Numbered from the stretch's first letter, positions 36,291 through 45,524 are shown. The stretch is DNA of 64,000 nucleotides from Dyadobacter sp. 3J3 (GCF_009801115.1 NZ_VTOL01000010.1:62001-126000); one strand, 5' to 3'. Made by a program: numbers and translations. Notes: generated by a model not told the origin, from the letters alone.

Positions 36291-36336
36291 AAAAAATACC
36301 GGCATCTGAAATTTTCAGATGCCGGTATTTTTTCAT
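36291..36336. terminator. Bidirectional terminator with ~20-bp near-perfect stem
   Basis: A long palindrome centred at about 36313 (ACCGGCATCTGAAA on the left, its complement on the right), with A and T tracts. It lies between the small + gene and the DUF2911 - gene. Confidence 0.9.
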
Positions 36337-36344
36337 TTCCATCA

Positions 36345-36884
36345 TTATTTTATTGATACAGGAACTTCTGTATTTTCCCAACGCAGAACAAATCCTTTTG
36401 GCGTTACTTCATAAACCAGTTTTTCAGTCATTGAAGCACTTTTAGCAGGTTTTGCCTTTACGCTCAAAACATCCTTTGCAGTATCTTTTGTGGTATCCCC
36501 GGTACGTTTAATCCCCCATTGTCCAACTTCTGAATTAAAGAAAAATGTCCATTCGCTTTCACCAGGTTGAGCATATAAGCTATACTTTCCTGCCGGAAGT
36601 GATTTACCATCGATTTTGATCGCTTTATCAGTCTCGAAAATCGTAGCTTCGTTGGCACCCGCTCTCCATACTTTGTCGAAAGGAACAAGATCACCAAATA
36701 TCTTCCGTCCCTTTACCGAAGGGCTTGAATAATTAATCGTAATGGTTGCCCCGTCAACTTTTCCCGTTGCCGTCTGAGGCTGACTTGGCCGACTCGCTTT
36801 GTCTTGCTGCGCCCAAACAAGTGACGAAATAAGCATGGCTGTCATTGTCAGAACAATTCCTTTTGTGATGAATCCAGATTTCAT
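36345..36884 (-). CDS. DUF2911 family secreted protein
   Basis: A 179-residue exported protein. The ATG at 36884 gives a standard signal peptide cleaving after LVWA-QQ, so I prefer it to the longer frame start at 36920. DUF2911 markers follow: NYSSPSVKGRKIFGDLVPFD, VWRAGANEATIFET and KIDGKSLPAGKYSLYA. Function of the family is unknown; secretion and a compact beta fold are expected. Confidence 0.88.
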   Translation of the reverse strand: MKSGFITKGIVLTMTAMLISSLVWAQQDKASRPSQPQTATGKVDGATITINYSSPSVKGRKIFGDLVPFDKVWRAGANEATIFETDKAIKIDGKSLPAGKYSLYAQPGESEWTFFFNSEVGQWGIKRTGDTTKDTAKDVLSVKAKPAKSASMTEKLVYEVTPKGFVLRWENTEVPVSIK

Positions 36885-37098
36885 TTTTGCTAAATTTTCG
36901 TTTAAATAAATTTTCAACAATTTAAGTCTGAGTACTTTCCAGACAATTTCCCGACTAAAATAAACAAAATTTAATCAGGTTAAAGCTACATTTTAAATTA
37001 TAATGAAAGAATAAAAGGTTTAGGAAAATGCCCAACGCTTTTTTATTAAATACTGCCTACTTAGCTTCGCAGAAATACGCCCCATTACTATTAATCCC

Positions 37099-37890
37099 AT
37101 GTTTTCAAATTTTCTTTCCGACTACAACACCTGGACTTTACTTGCACTTGGTGCTCTTGCATTTATTGCCGGTTTTATAGATTCTGTCGTTGGCGGCGGT
37201 GGGTTGATTCAGATTCCTGCCTTATTGATCAGCTTTCCAAATGCTCCTATTGCCACGCTTTTCGGTACCAATAAAATCGCTGCGCTGGCTGGCACTTCTG
37301 TTGCTGCTTTTCATTATGCCAAAAGGATAACTTTTGACTTCAAACTGCTTTTCGTTATCTCATTCAGCTGTTTCATTTCATCTTTTACCGGCGCAAGAAT
37401 TGTAAGTCTGATAAATGTTGAAGTATTGAAACCCCTCATACTTTTCATTCTGATAGGCATCGCAGTTTATACTTTTTTCAAAAAAGACCTTGGATCAGTA
37501 AAAACAAAAGAGCTGGCTTATCGCCAACAAATCATTTACGGTGCCATGATAGGATTGATCATTGGATTCTATGACGGCTTCTTTGGTCCGGGCACGGGAA
37601 GTTTTTTTGTACTCGCTTTTGTCGTTGTCCTGGGTTTCGAATTTGTTCAGGCTTCCGCTTATGCCAAAATTGTAAACTGCGTCACCAACATTTCCGCTTT
37701 GATTGTCTTTGTCAAACAGGGAAATTACATGTTAGAAATTGCATTGGTTATGGCTGTTATGAACATCACCGGAAATATCATTGGCAGCAAACTAGCTATT
37801 CGAAAAGGAAATGACTTCGTCCGTATTATTTTTCTGGTTGTTGTAACTATTATGATATTCAAATATGGCTGGGAGGTATTGGGGGCGTAA
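37099..37890 (+). CDS. TauE/SafE-type sulfite/organosulfonate exporter family protein
   Basis: A 263-residue membrane protein with about eight helices. The N-terminal GFIDSVVGGGGLIQIPALL and the central GFYDGFFGPGTGSF are the two duplicated signature segments of the TauE/SafE (DUF81) family. It moves a small anion such as sulfite or sulfonate, but family specificities vary. Its last 32 bp overlap the converging gene at 37859. Confidence 0.85.
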   Translation: MFSNFLSDYNTWTLLALGALAFIAGFIDSVVGGGGLIQIPALLISFPNAPIATLFGTNKIAALAGTSVAAFHYAKRITFDFKLLFVISFSCFISSFTGARIVSLINVEVLKPLILFILIGIAVYTFFKKDLGSVKTKELAYRQQIIYGAMIGLIIGFYDGFFGPGTGSFFVLAFVVVLGFEFVQASAYAKIVNCVTNISALIVFVKQGNYMLEIALVMAVMNITGNIIGSKLAIRKGNDFVRIIFLVVVTIMIFKYGWEVLGA

Positions 37891-38233
37891 GGTGTTTGAG
37901 ATATACTTTTTGAAGCGCTGGCGGAATCAGGCTGGCCAGATGATTTTTAGTACCTGCTTTTTTTGCCAGAACAAGTGAATCAATAAATACTTTTTCAATC
38001 AGAAACTGAACCATAATATCACCTTCCAGATAAATCTTTTCTGCGAGGTAAAAACATTTTCTGGCAGTCTGGAAGTGTTTTAATTCAAGATTGATTCTTG
38101 TAAAATCCGATAAGGAATAAATTGCGGCGTGAATGGATGAAAAAGCTCTCGGAATTTCCTCAAAATTTGCCTGTCCGGTAATTCTCGGTAACTCTTCTTT
38201 CAATAAGCCAATAACCTGAAATTGCGTTATCAT
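37859..38233 (-). CDS. Hypothetical protein, 124 residues
   Basis: A soluble helical protein (IYSLSDFTRINLELKHFQTARKCFYLAEKIYLEGD), possibly a TPR-like helical repeat. The C-terminus is Pro-rich and is encoded on the reverse side of the transporter 3' end. Family not recognised. The start ATG at 38233 is good. Confidence 0.55.
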   Translation of the reverse strand: MITQFQVIGLLKEELPRITGQANFEEIPRAFSSIHAAIYSLSDFTRINLELKHFQTARKCFYLAEKIYLEGDIMVQFLIEKVFIDSLVLAKKAGTKNHLASLIPPALQKVYLKHLTPPIPPSHI

Positions 38234-38419
38234 AGTACAGAAATTTAAATCATAATGTTGAGTACTTAAAAAGGTATTCCAAAATATTTTTAAATTTACA
38301 GTAAATTGAATATCAATTGCTTACAAATTAAAATTCAGTTTTTCGGTAAGATATCTATTTATCAAAATGGAAGTCAATTATCAAAATGAAATAAACAAAT
38401 TGATAACACTGGTTACAAT

Positions 38420-38439
38420 TTAACGATTTTTATCGTTAA
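38420..38439 (+). promoter_or_regulatory. Short palindrome upstream of a small gene
   Basis: TTAACGAT at 38420-38427 and ATCGTTAA at 38432-38439 are perfect inverted repeats around TTTT. It lies about 75 bp before the ATG at 38513 and could be an operator or a leader hairpin. Confidence 0.35.
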
Positions 38440-38512
38440 TACCGACAAACTATAACCAGACATAGTGGCCTGGTTTTTGATAAATTATTTCAAAAGATTA
38501 AATATTACAATT

Positions 38513-38782
38513 ATGCAAGACCAAAAAGATAAGGAAATAAAGGAGCTGCAAGAAAAAATAATGGCTAAAAGACAACAGATCGAGTTTGATAAAACAGACA
38601 TGGATCTGACGACCGGATATTCCTCTGAAAACAACGAAAATCCGGATGTAAGTGAAGATTTTAAAAATGTTTACGATCCGGCAGGCAACGTAATCGATAA
38701 GGGCGAATTGAAGGAATTAAGCAGTGCTGAAAGTGAGCTAATTCACCTGATTGACAGACTTAATAAATTAAGAAACGAATAA
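38513..38782 (+). CDS. Small charged hypothetical protein
   Basis: An 89-residue, Lys/Glu/Asp-rich, probably coiled-coil protein (MQDQKDKEIKELQEKIMAK), ending LIDRLNKLRNE. The frame can be extended to a GTG at 38465, but the ATG at 38513 is the natural start. No domain recognised. It has a strong terminator and a palindrome upstream, both consistent with a real monocistronic gene. Confidence 0.55.
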   Translation: MQDQKDKEIKELQEKIMAKRQQIEFDKTDMDLTTGYSSENNENPDVSEDFKNVYDPAGNVIDKGELKELSSAESELIHLIDRLNKLRNE

Positions 38783-38814
38783 AAAGAAGAACACCGAAAA
38801 AATGTCTGGACATA

Positions 38815-38856
38815 AAAAATCCGCAAAAAGAGAAAGTCTTTTGCGGATTTTTTTTA
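38815..38856. terminator. Bidirectional terminator
   Basis: A perfect 14-bp stem (38815-38828 AAAAATCCGCAAAA with 38839-38852), with T tracts on both strands. It lies between the small + gene and the converging CocE-type hydrolase gene. Confidence 0.9.
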
Positions 38857-38872
38857 GTCTATGTCCCGAATA

Positions 38873-40759
38873 TTATTCCATTACGCGTACACCGACATAC
38901 GATGCGTTTGTACCCGACGTATAAATTCTATGTTTTGCTGACTGGAAATCAGCTTCCGTAGCTTTGTAAATATTGACAAATTTCTGAGGATTAAGGTCAA
39001 CCAGCGGGAACCATGAACTTTGAACCTGAATCATGATTTTATGCCCTTTTTTAAAGCTATGCGCTGCATCCTGCATATCAAATTTGACGTGCTCCACTTT
39101 GTTAGGAACCATGGCTTCCGGTTTGGAAAAACTGTTCCTGAATTTTGCACGCATTACTTCTCCGCGGATAAGCAACTGAAAACCACCCATTTTCATTGAT
39201 GGATTTACTGGACTATTATTGGGCGCGTCGCCTGGATACACGTCAATTAATTTCACAACAAAATCCGCATCAGTCCCTGTTGTGGATACAAAAAGATTGG
39301 CAAACACATTTCCGGAAATTGTAACATCTTCTTTCAAAACATCAGATTCGTAAACCAGAACATCCGGACGACTTGCAGCAAAACGCTGATCCTCATACAT
39401 ATAATCACTGCCACGAATGATCCTGATCTCCGAAGTATAAGGTACCGGTTTCGCGGGGTCACTTACATATTCATCGAAAGAAGCTGTTTTAGCATTTGGC
39501 GATTCGAAGGAAAGTTTTCCATTTGCTTGTAGATATAACTTCTTTTCAACCGTATTTTTCGGCGGCCATTGATCATACTTTTTCCATTCATTAGAGCCGG
39601 TTTCAAAAATGTAGGCTTTCGGTAAAGACGGATCCTGCTTGTCTTTCAGGTAATGATTGAAAAATGGAAGTTCAATCGAAGTTTGATAAAAAGAACTTGT
39701 CTTTGATCCAAAACGAATATTACCAAGCGATTCACCCGTACCTCGAGACCAGCCACCATGAATCCAGGGACCCATAACCAGAAGATTCGGAGATTTCGGT
39801 TTGTTGTTTTCAATGCCACCATATGTTTTAAGCGGACCGTACAAATCTTCCTGATCAAACCATCCGCCAACGACCAGCATGGCGGGTTTTATATTTTTCA
39901 GGTAAGGAACCGGAGTCCTGGCCTGCCAGAAATCATCGTAGTTGTCGTGCTCCATCAACTGGTTCCAGATCCGGTTTTCATTTTTGAAGATCTTCTCATT
40001 CACATTTTTCAACGGCCCCAGTTTTTTATAAAACTCATAAGAATCAGGCGTACCATAAGCGGAAAATGGAGGTGTACCTTTTGGAGTCGGAACAGGTCGC
40101 GGTGCTCCGTAGGAAGATATAAATGAGAAAGTACCCATCAGGAAAAACGCACCGTTGTGATGCCGGTCGTCACCCATATACCAATCCGTAACCGGTGCTT
40201 GCGGGGACACTACTTTTAGGGCAGGATGCGCATCAACAGCTGTCATCGTTGCATAATAACCAGGTGCAGAAATGCCCCAGGAGCCCACACGGCCATTATT
40301 ATCAGGAATATTTTTCAGTAGCCATTCGATGGTATCAAAAGTATCCGAGCTTTCGTCAATGTCTTTCGGGCTTTTTTTATTGGCAATAAAAGGACGATAC
40401 GCTTCAAAATCCCCCTCAGACATATACTTTCCACGCACATCCTGATAGGCGACAATGTAGCCATCTTTTGCAAAACTCATGGACGGACCAAGCGAAGTTT
40501 TGAAAAGCGTTTCTCCGTATGGCGCACTATTATAAGGTGTGCGATTGAGCAAAATCGGATATTTTTGACTCGCTGAAATATCCTTTGGGATGTAAATTGC
40601 AGTAAATAATTTAATCCCGTCACGCATCGGGATCATCCGCTCTATCTTGGAATAATGATCTCTGATGTAAACCGAATCTTCATTGACTTTTGCCTTTTGC
40701 GCATGCAACATCGGGCTTATCGAAAGAAGAAATAAGAGCAGAAAAACAGATTTAATCAA
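38873..40759 (-). CDS. Secreted CocE/NonD-family alpha/beta hydrolase
   Basis: A 628-residue exported hydrolase of the X-Pro dipeptidyl-peptidase/cocaine esterase group. The nucleophile elbow is GSWGISAPG (residues about 165-175), and the acid/His partners fit WFDQEDLYGP and GPWIHGGWS. The C-terminal jelly-roll domain is clear (SGNVFANLFVSTTGTDADF). Related enzymes act on glutaryl-7-ACA, amino-acid esters or acyl peptides. No ATG precedes the signal peptide. A TTG at 40759 gives a clean signal ending PMLHA-Q, so I use it; the frame runs 99 bp further upstream. Confidence 0.82.
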   Translation of the reverse strand: MIKSVFLLLFLLSISPMLHAQKAKVNEDSVYIRDHYSKIERMIPMRDGIKLFTAIYIPKDISASQKYPILLNRTPYNSAPYGETLFKTSLGPSMSFAKDGYIVAYQDVRGKYMSEGDFEAYRPFIANKKSPKDIDESSDTFDTIEWLLKNIPDNNGRVGSWGISAPGYYATMTAVDAHPALKVVSPQAPVTDWYMGDDRHHNGAFFLMGTFSFISSYGAPRPVPTPKGTPPFSAYGTPDSYEFYKKLGPLKNVNEKIFKNENRIWNQLMEHDNYDDFWQARTPVPYLKNIKPAMLVVGGWFDQEDLYGPLKTYGGIENNKPKSPNLLVMGPWIHGGWSRGTGESLGNIRFGSKTSSFYQTSIELPFFNHYLKDKQDPSLPKAYIFETGSNEWKKYDQWPPKNTVEKKLYLQANGKLSFESPNAKTASFDEYVSDPAKPVPYTSEIRIIRGSDYMYEDQRFAASRPDVLVYESDVLKEDVTISGNVFANLFVSTTGTDADFVVKLIDVYPGDAPNNSPVNPSMKMGGFQLLIRGEVMRAKFRNSFSKPEAMVPNKVEHVKFDMQDAAHSFKKGHKIMIQVQSSWFPLVDLNPQKFVNIYKATEADFQSAKHRIYTSGTNASYVGVRVME

Positions 40760-40901
40760 CTTGTAATTTTTTGCCGGGCCATAACCTGGCCCATTTGATG
40801 AGAAGGTAGAAGTTTTCAAAATTAACGGGCTTTGAGTAGAGATAAGCCAATTTAGCAATAATCATTGTTTAGAAAAAACTAAGAGTGTTTTTTCTAAACA
40901 A

Positions 40902-41903
40902 TCAGCCTTTTAAAATTGATAATTTCATAGATTTCAGTTTTTCCACGGCTATCTTTTTGATAGCTGGGCGCAAAATTCTCTGGATTGACGCTAATTCCAG
41001 ACCCATCCCAATAAATACAAGTTCAGAAATAGGAACTTCATTTTCATTCCAGCTCCCGTAACTTTCTAGTGTAAGCCTTTTACCGGTCGACTGCACTAGA
41101 ATTTTTTCGTTACTGCCTTCCAGTTTTACAAATCCTTTAATACGATAGATCTGTTTGTAATGTAACATCAGTGATACATTCAACGTATGGATCAGGTAAT
41201 CTTTATAGAACTCGTTCTCCGTTTTGAAGGTTACCGTTTTTATTTTATGGCCACTTGTGTGGGTGAAAATCACATCCGGCTTTTCGCTTATTTCAAAGTA
41301 ATCATCTCTTTGATTTTCCAGTTTCTCCAAAGGGATCTGCCCTTCTGCGGATAGAAAAATTTCGGCAAAAGGATTCAGCGAAGTCATAAGACTTTTCAGT
41401 TTTACCAGATAATCGGCAGATACAAAATTGGTCTTATTAATGATGATCAAATCAGAAACAACAATCTGCCGAATGGTTTCTTCTGTTTCATTAAGATAAT
41501 CCTCAACCGTTTCTGCATCCGTAACGCAGATAACTTTTTTCAGTTTGAAAATTTTACCCACATCCTCTCTTTTGAAAATTTCGGCTACCGTTCCTGCATC
41601 CGCTATACCCGTAGTTTCAATAAAAAGATTTTCCGGACGCTCGTCGCTATGAGCCAGCATATTCAGGACATCATATAATTCCTCATCGAGCGAGCAGCAG
41701 ATACAACCATTGTTTAATTCAAACAACTGACTATACTGTTCGGCAATCAGCGTTCCGTCAATCGATGCTTTTCCAAATTCATTTTCAATAACCACATTTC
41801 TGCTTCCTTCCAGACTTTTCAGCAGGTTATTAAGCAAAGTGGTTTTACCTGCTCCCAAAAATCCTGTGATCAGATATACATTTATTTGTGTTTGATTTTC
41901 CAT
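40902..41903 (-). CDS. CobW/COG0523 GTPase, putative metallochaperone
   Basis: A 333-residue G3E P-loop GTPase. Walker A GFLGAGKTTLLNNLL and the metal-binding CxCC motif in NGCICCSLDEE are present, with ETTGIADA as switch region. The guanine-specificity motif reads NKTNF instead of NKxD. The C-terminal CobW_C domain follows (RIKGFVKLEG). Family members deliver or conserve zinc or other metals and are commonly controlled by Zur. A large palindrome sits right before the start, supporting metal- or regulator-controlled expression. It is monocistronic. Confidence 0.87.
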   Translation of the reverse strand: MENQTQINVYLITGFLGAGKTTLLNNLLKSLEGSRNVVIENEFGKASIDGTLIAEQYSQLFELNNGCICCSLDEELYDVLNMLAHSDERPENLFIETTGIADAGTVAEIFKREDVGKIFKLKKVICVTDAETVEDYLNETEETIRQIVVSDLIIINKTNFVSADYLVKLKSLMTSLNPFAEIFLSAEGQIPLEKLENQRDDYFEISEKPDVIFTHTSGHKIKTVTFKTENEFYKDYLIHTLNVSLMLHYKQIYRIKGFVKLEGSNEKILVQSTGKRLTLESYGSWNENEVPISELVFIGMGLELASIQRILRPAIKKIAVEKLKSMKLSILKG

Positions 41904-41910
41904 TATTGAA

Positions 41911-41953
41911 AAAAACTTTACATTTGCATCTTCGTTGCAAATGTAAAGTTTTT
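41911..41953 (-). promoter_or_regulatory. 18-bp inverted repeat operator before the COG0523 gene
   Basis: Perfect arms (41911-41928 AAAAACTTTACATTTGCA and 41936-41953) flank a 7-bp spacer, 8 bp upstream of the ATG at 41903. Each arm holds TACATTTG, which fits the -7 consensus on its own strand. A dimeric regulator bound here would block the promoter. A Fur/Zur-type site is a natural guess for a COG0523 gene. Confidence 0.65.
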
Positions 41954-41994
41954 GATTGATATTCTTGAATTATAAATCAGTAATTCGCCGTGTT

Positions 41995-43104
41995 TTAACG
42001 GTAAATATTTTTCAAATCCTTTTCAAATAAAGTGTAAGGATCATTGTAAAAAGTCATAAAATCAGGAACGCTCACTTGCCCGGGAAAAGGTGCGTAAAAA
42101 TGAGTTGGACTTTTAGCATCATTCCGCCATACCAACACATAAGCAAGGTTCACTTTTTCTGCTTTCAGGGATTTCAAAAGTGATTCTGTCCACCAGTTTT
42201 TATCAGGAATTGATTCCAGCCCGGACTCTGTGAAAGCTGCAAGTTTATTTGCCTTTTTCGCATAATCAGAAACGATTTTAAGTTTTTTTACACCCGCATT
42301 CAGATTGTATTTTCCGTCACGTCCAAAATCTGCATAATCGTCAAATCCTACCATATCGACATATTTATCGCCAGGGTATCGTTCCAGATATTCCTGTTCT
42401 GTGCTAAACTTGCAATCTGGTGAAAAGGCATAAATAAAATTATGAACACCCAGTTCGTCACGCAGATAAGAAACAGTGAATTGCCACACTTCGATCAAAT
42501 CTTCACGCGAACAATGTCCTTTTCCCCACCAAAACCAGTCGCCATCCAATTCGTGATATGGGCGAAAAATCATCGGTGCCAGTGTTCCGTCTTTTCCTTT
42601 CACAGAATGTGCAAAATCGGCAATGGTTTTAAGGATTTCCTTATATTTTTCATGATGAGATCCGCCCGGCTTGATGAGCGCAATGGATTTTGCCGACACC
42701 GAATCCTTCCAATAAAACCCACCCTCAGAAGCCGGATTATTGAAATGCCAGGCAATAGTCGTCACGCCTCCCCTGTTGTAAGTATCAACTACATTTTTCC
42801 GAAGAGATATTATATTTTTTTCAATTTGATCTTTTGGATGTCCGGACAATCCGCTAAAATCTGCACCTATTATAGCAGGATGCGAACCCGTGACCGATTT
42901 TACATCCGAGCGGTTTTCATCTCCTGACCATCCATGGCCGTATTCCGTGGCTGCCTGATGGCCAAACAAAATTGATTTTTTTGATAATTCACCAAGATTA
43001 CGGTACAATGCTTTGGTTTCCTTGGTGGCTTTGCTGTCAATCTGTGCGAATCCGGAGTGACTTATCAATAAAGTAAATCCGGCAATTAGTAATGGTTTTA
43101 ACAT
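41995..43104 (-). CDS. Secreted GH26 endo-beta-1,4-mannanase
   Basis: A 369-residue exported glycoside hydrolase of family 26. The signal peptide ends GFA-Q. The acid/base is Glu185 in RPYHELDGDWFWW and the nucleophile Glu293 in FTESGLE; LFGHQAATEYGHGW near the N-terminus is also typical. It should cut beta-mannan or glucomannan to mannobiose and oligosaccharides. A GH130 phosphorylase gene is 57 bp upstream on the same strand, making a two-gene mannan cassette. Confidence 0.92.
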   Translation of the reverse strand: MLKPLLIAGFTLLISHSGFAQIDSKATKETKALYRNLGELSKKSILFGHQAATEYGHGWSGDENRSDVKSVTGSHPAIIGADFSGLSGHPKDQIEKNIISLRKNVVDTYNRGGVTTIAWHFNNPASEGGFYWKDSVSAKSIALIKPGGSHHEKYKEILKTIADFAHSVKGKDGTLAPMIFRPYHELDGDWFWWGKGHCSREDLIEVWQFTVSYLRDELGVHNFIYAFSPDCKFSTEQEYLERYPGDKYVDMVGFDDYADFGRDGKYNLNAGVKKLKIVSDYAKKANKLAAFTESGLESIPDKNWWTESLLKSLKAEKVNLAYVLVWRNDAKSPTHFYAPFPGQVSVPDFMTFYNDPYTLFEKDLKNIYR

Positions 43105-43161
43105 AAGTAAAAAAAAGGTAAAAGAACTAAAATGTATGATTAAGAGTCCGGAAAAATCTAG

Positions 43162-44340
43162 TCATTTACGTAGAAGATTAAGATTTTTATCAATAATTGT
43201 AATAAGTGTTTCTACTGATGCTGCCGAACGAAATCCGTCTGCCGGTGTGTTGGTGACATAGTCCAGGAGCTTTTCCAGTGAAGAAGTGGCCACATGTAAA
43301 CGTGTGTCCGAAGAAGCATAGTAAATGAAAATCCTTCCATCATCGTCCAGAATCCAGCCGTTTGAAAAAACTACATTAGATACATCGCCGATCCTTTCGT
43401 TACCCTCTGCGGCGATAAAATAGCCCCCTGGTTTGTAAGTAATTTTGGTCAGATCGTAGAGATCAGTCATGAACATATAAAGTACGTAACGCAAACCAGC
43501 GGCCGTATTCCTAACGCCGTGTGCCAGATGCAACCATCCTTTGTCGGTTTTGATCGGTGCTGGTCCCTGCCCATTTTTCACTTCATAAACCGTGTGATAT
43601 TGTTTGTGGTCAACGACCTGTTCTTTCTCAATAACGGCATTGTCAATCGTTTCAGAATAGCCAAAACCAATCCCCCCGCCGGAACCTGCTTCAATAAATC
43701 CATCCTGAGGACGGGTGTAAAAAGCATATTTGCCATCAACGAACTCAGGATGCAAAACCACATTTCGCTGCTGCCGTGAAGGTGTCACGAGGTCAGCCAG
43801 ACGTATCCATGTTTTCAAATCCGTTGTGCGGGCAATTCCGCACTGTGCAATAGCCGAGGTTTCATCACCAGGTTTTGCCTTGGGATCTTTTCGTTCTGTG
43901 CAAAAAAGTCCATAGATAAATCCGTCCTCATGTTTCGTCAGGCGCATATCGTACACATTGACATCCAGCTCGTCCGTTTCAGGCATTAACACAGGATGGT
44001 CCCAAAATTTGAAATGACTGATACCGTCAGGACTTTCTGCAACAGCGAAAAATGATTTCCTATCTGAACCCTCAATACGTGCTACAATCAGATATTTTCC
44101 TTCGTGTTTTATAGCACCCGCGTTAAAAGCTGCATTGATTTCAAAACGTTTCATCAGAAACGGGTTTGTATCCGGATTCAAATCATATTCCCAGAAAATG
44201 GGCACATGGGCAGCTGTCAGAACCGGATGCGTATAACGATCACAAATTCCGTTTCCCGGCCAAATTGCCTGATTTTCAAGATCATGCAATTGCCGGTGCT
44301 CTTCCTGTAATTGTTTAAGACGTGAATTAAAAACAGACAT
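43162..44340 (-). CDS. GH130 4-O-beta-D-mannosyl-D-glucose phosphorylase-like
   Basis: A 392-residue cytoplasmic inverting phosphorylase. The catalytic acid Asp131 lies in VYDMRLTKHEDG, the same number as in the characterised Bacteroides fragilis enzyme. Phosphate-binding residues are expected in HPEF and HGVRN segments. It would split mannosyl-glucose with phosphate to mannose 1-phosphate and glucose. It normally works with a mannobiose 2-epimerase, which is not in this window. It is the first gene of the operon with the GH26 mannanase, divergent from an AraC regulator. Confidence 0.88.
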   Translation of the reverse strand: MSVFNSRLKQLQEEHRQLHDLENQAIWPGNGICDRYTHPVLTAAHVPIFWEYDLNPDTNPFLMKRFEINAAFNAGAIKHEGKYLIVARIEGSDRKSFFAVAESPDGISHFKFWDHPVLMPETDELDVNVYDMRLTKHEDGFIYGLFCTERKDPKAKPGDETSAIAQCGIARTTDLKTWIRLADLVTPSRQQRNVVLHPEFVDGKYAFYTRPQDGFIEAGSGGGIGFGYSETIDNAVIEKEQVVDHKQYHTVYEVKNGQGPAPIKTDKGWLHLAHGVRNTAAGLRYVLYMFMTDLYDLTKITYKPGGYFIAAEGNERIGDVSNVVFSNGWILDDDGRIFIYYASSDTRLHVATSSLEKLLDYVTNTPADGFRSAASVETLITIIDKNLNLLRK

Positions 44341-44618
44341 AAATTTATTTATAAATCAATTCATAAAATTATATACAATTCCAATCTTAAACATAGTACT
44401 ATTTTATCTATCACTTCATAAATAAAAACATTTCATACATGGCTATTTTAATTATTTATAGCAAATTAAAAATATAATAAATTTAAAAAGTATACATAAT
44501 GACAGTAATAAGCTAAAATATATTTGTATTAAAATAAAATTAAAAGAATTTTAACATGGTACAAATAATCACTTTTAATATTTACATTTGATCTTATCTG
44601 ACATCAAAATAAATTGAA
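44341..44618. promoter_or_regulatory. Divergent promoter region of the mannan cassette
   Basis: About 280 bp, extremely AT-rich, between the phosphorylase and the AraC regulator. TACATTTG at 44583-44590 matches the -7 consensus for the regulator gene, about 29 bp before its ATG. A good -33 element is not obvious. Confidence 0.5.
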
Positions 44619-45503
44619 ATGATTGAAGTTTACCGTGAAATAACGCCATTAACCCAATACGATTGTTTTACAATTTTCACCAGAAAAAAGAAGTTTTTCG
44701 ACTTTCCTCTTCACAATCATGATGAATTTGAGCTCAACCTGATTATGGGCGGAAAGGGGGTGAAACGTATTGTTGGCGATCACACAGAAACTATTGATGA
44801 TGCGGAACTGGTATTGGTAGGGAATAATCTGCCGCATGGCTGGTTTACCAATCAATATAAATGGGAAGAAGGAATGCCGGAAGTTCAGGAAATCACCTTG
44901 CAATTTCATAGGGATCTGTTTGATGAAAAATTGCTCCGTAGAAATCAGCTTTTCTTTATCAAATCGCTTTTGGACAAGTCAGTCAGGGGAATTTCTTTTT
45001 CAAAAGAAACAATAGACCGAATCATGCCACGGCTGATAGCGCTTACCCAAAAAAGCGGTTTTGATTCTATGTTGGAACTGATGTCGATTTTGCATGATTT
45101 ATCAGTTTCAAGAAATATGAAGGTACTTTCCAACAGTACTTTTACAGATGAGAATATTAATTTCAACAGCCGCAGAATTGAAAAAGTATTTGCTTACATG
45201 CGGGATAACTACGACAAGGAAGTCTCGTTGGAAGGTGTAGCTAAACTTGCAGGAATGACGGAGGTATCTTTCAGCAGATTTATCAAAAAAAGGACCGGAA
45301 AAACATTTATTGAAAGCCTGAACGAAATCAGGCTGGGACATACTTCGCGCTCGTTGATCGATACCACAAATACAATTTCCGAGATTGCCTATAAATGCGG
45401 ATTTAATAATTTGTCTTATTTCAATCGGATTTTTAAGAATAAAAATGGCTGTACACCAAAAGAATTCCGGGAAAATTATGCTGGAACAAGGACATTCGTA
45501 TAA
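44619..45503 (+). CDS. AraC-family regulator with cupin sensor
   Basis: A 294-residue transcription factor. The N-terminal cupin (FPLHNHDEFELNLIMGGKG) would bind a sugar. The C-terminal pair of helix-turn-helix motifs is standard (VSLEGVAKLAGMTEVSFSRF and AYKCGFNNLSYFNRIFK). The divergent position suggests it activates the GH130-GH26 operon in response to manno-oligosaccharides. The end of the coding sequence forms one arm of its terminator. Confidence 0.85.
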   Translation: MIEVYREITPLTQYDCFTIFTRKKKFFDFPLHNHDEFELNLIMGGKGVKRIVGDHTETIDDAELVLVGNNLPHGWFTNQYKWEEGMPEVQEITLQFHRDLFDEKLLRRNQLFFIKSLLDKSVRGISFSKETIDRIMPRLIALTQKSGFDSMLELMSILHDLSVSRNMKVLSNSTFTDENINFNSRRIEKVFAYMRDNYDKEVSLEGVAKLAGMTEVSFSRFIKKRTGKTFIESLNEIRLGHTSRSLIDTTNTISEIAYKCGFNNLSYFNRIFKNKNGCTPKEFRENYAGTRTFV

Positions 45504-45524
45504 TTACGAATGTCCTTGTTGTTA
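45485..45524 (+). terminator. Terminator overlapping the stop codon
   Basis: A perfect 16-bp stem (45485-45500 with 45505-45520) and a 4-nt loop that is the stop codon region of the AraC gene. T-richness is modest after the stem on +, and the stem also lies at the end of the converging kinase gene. Confidence 0.75.
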
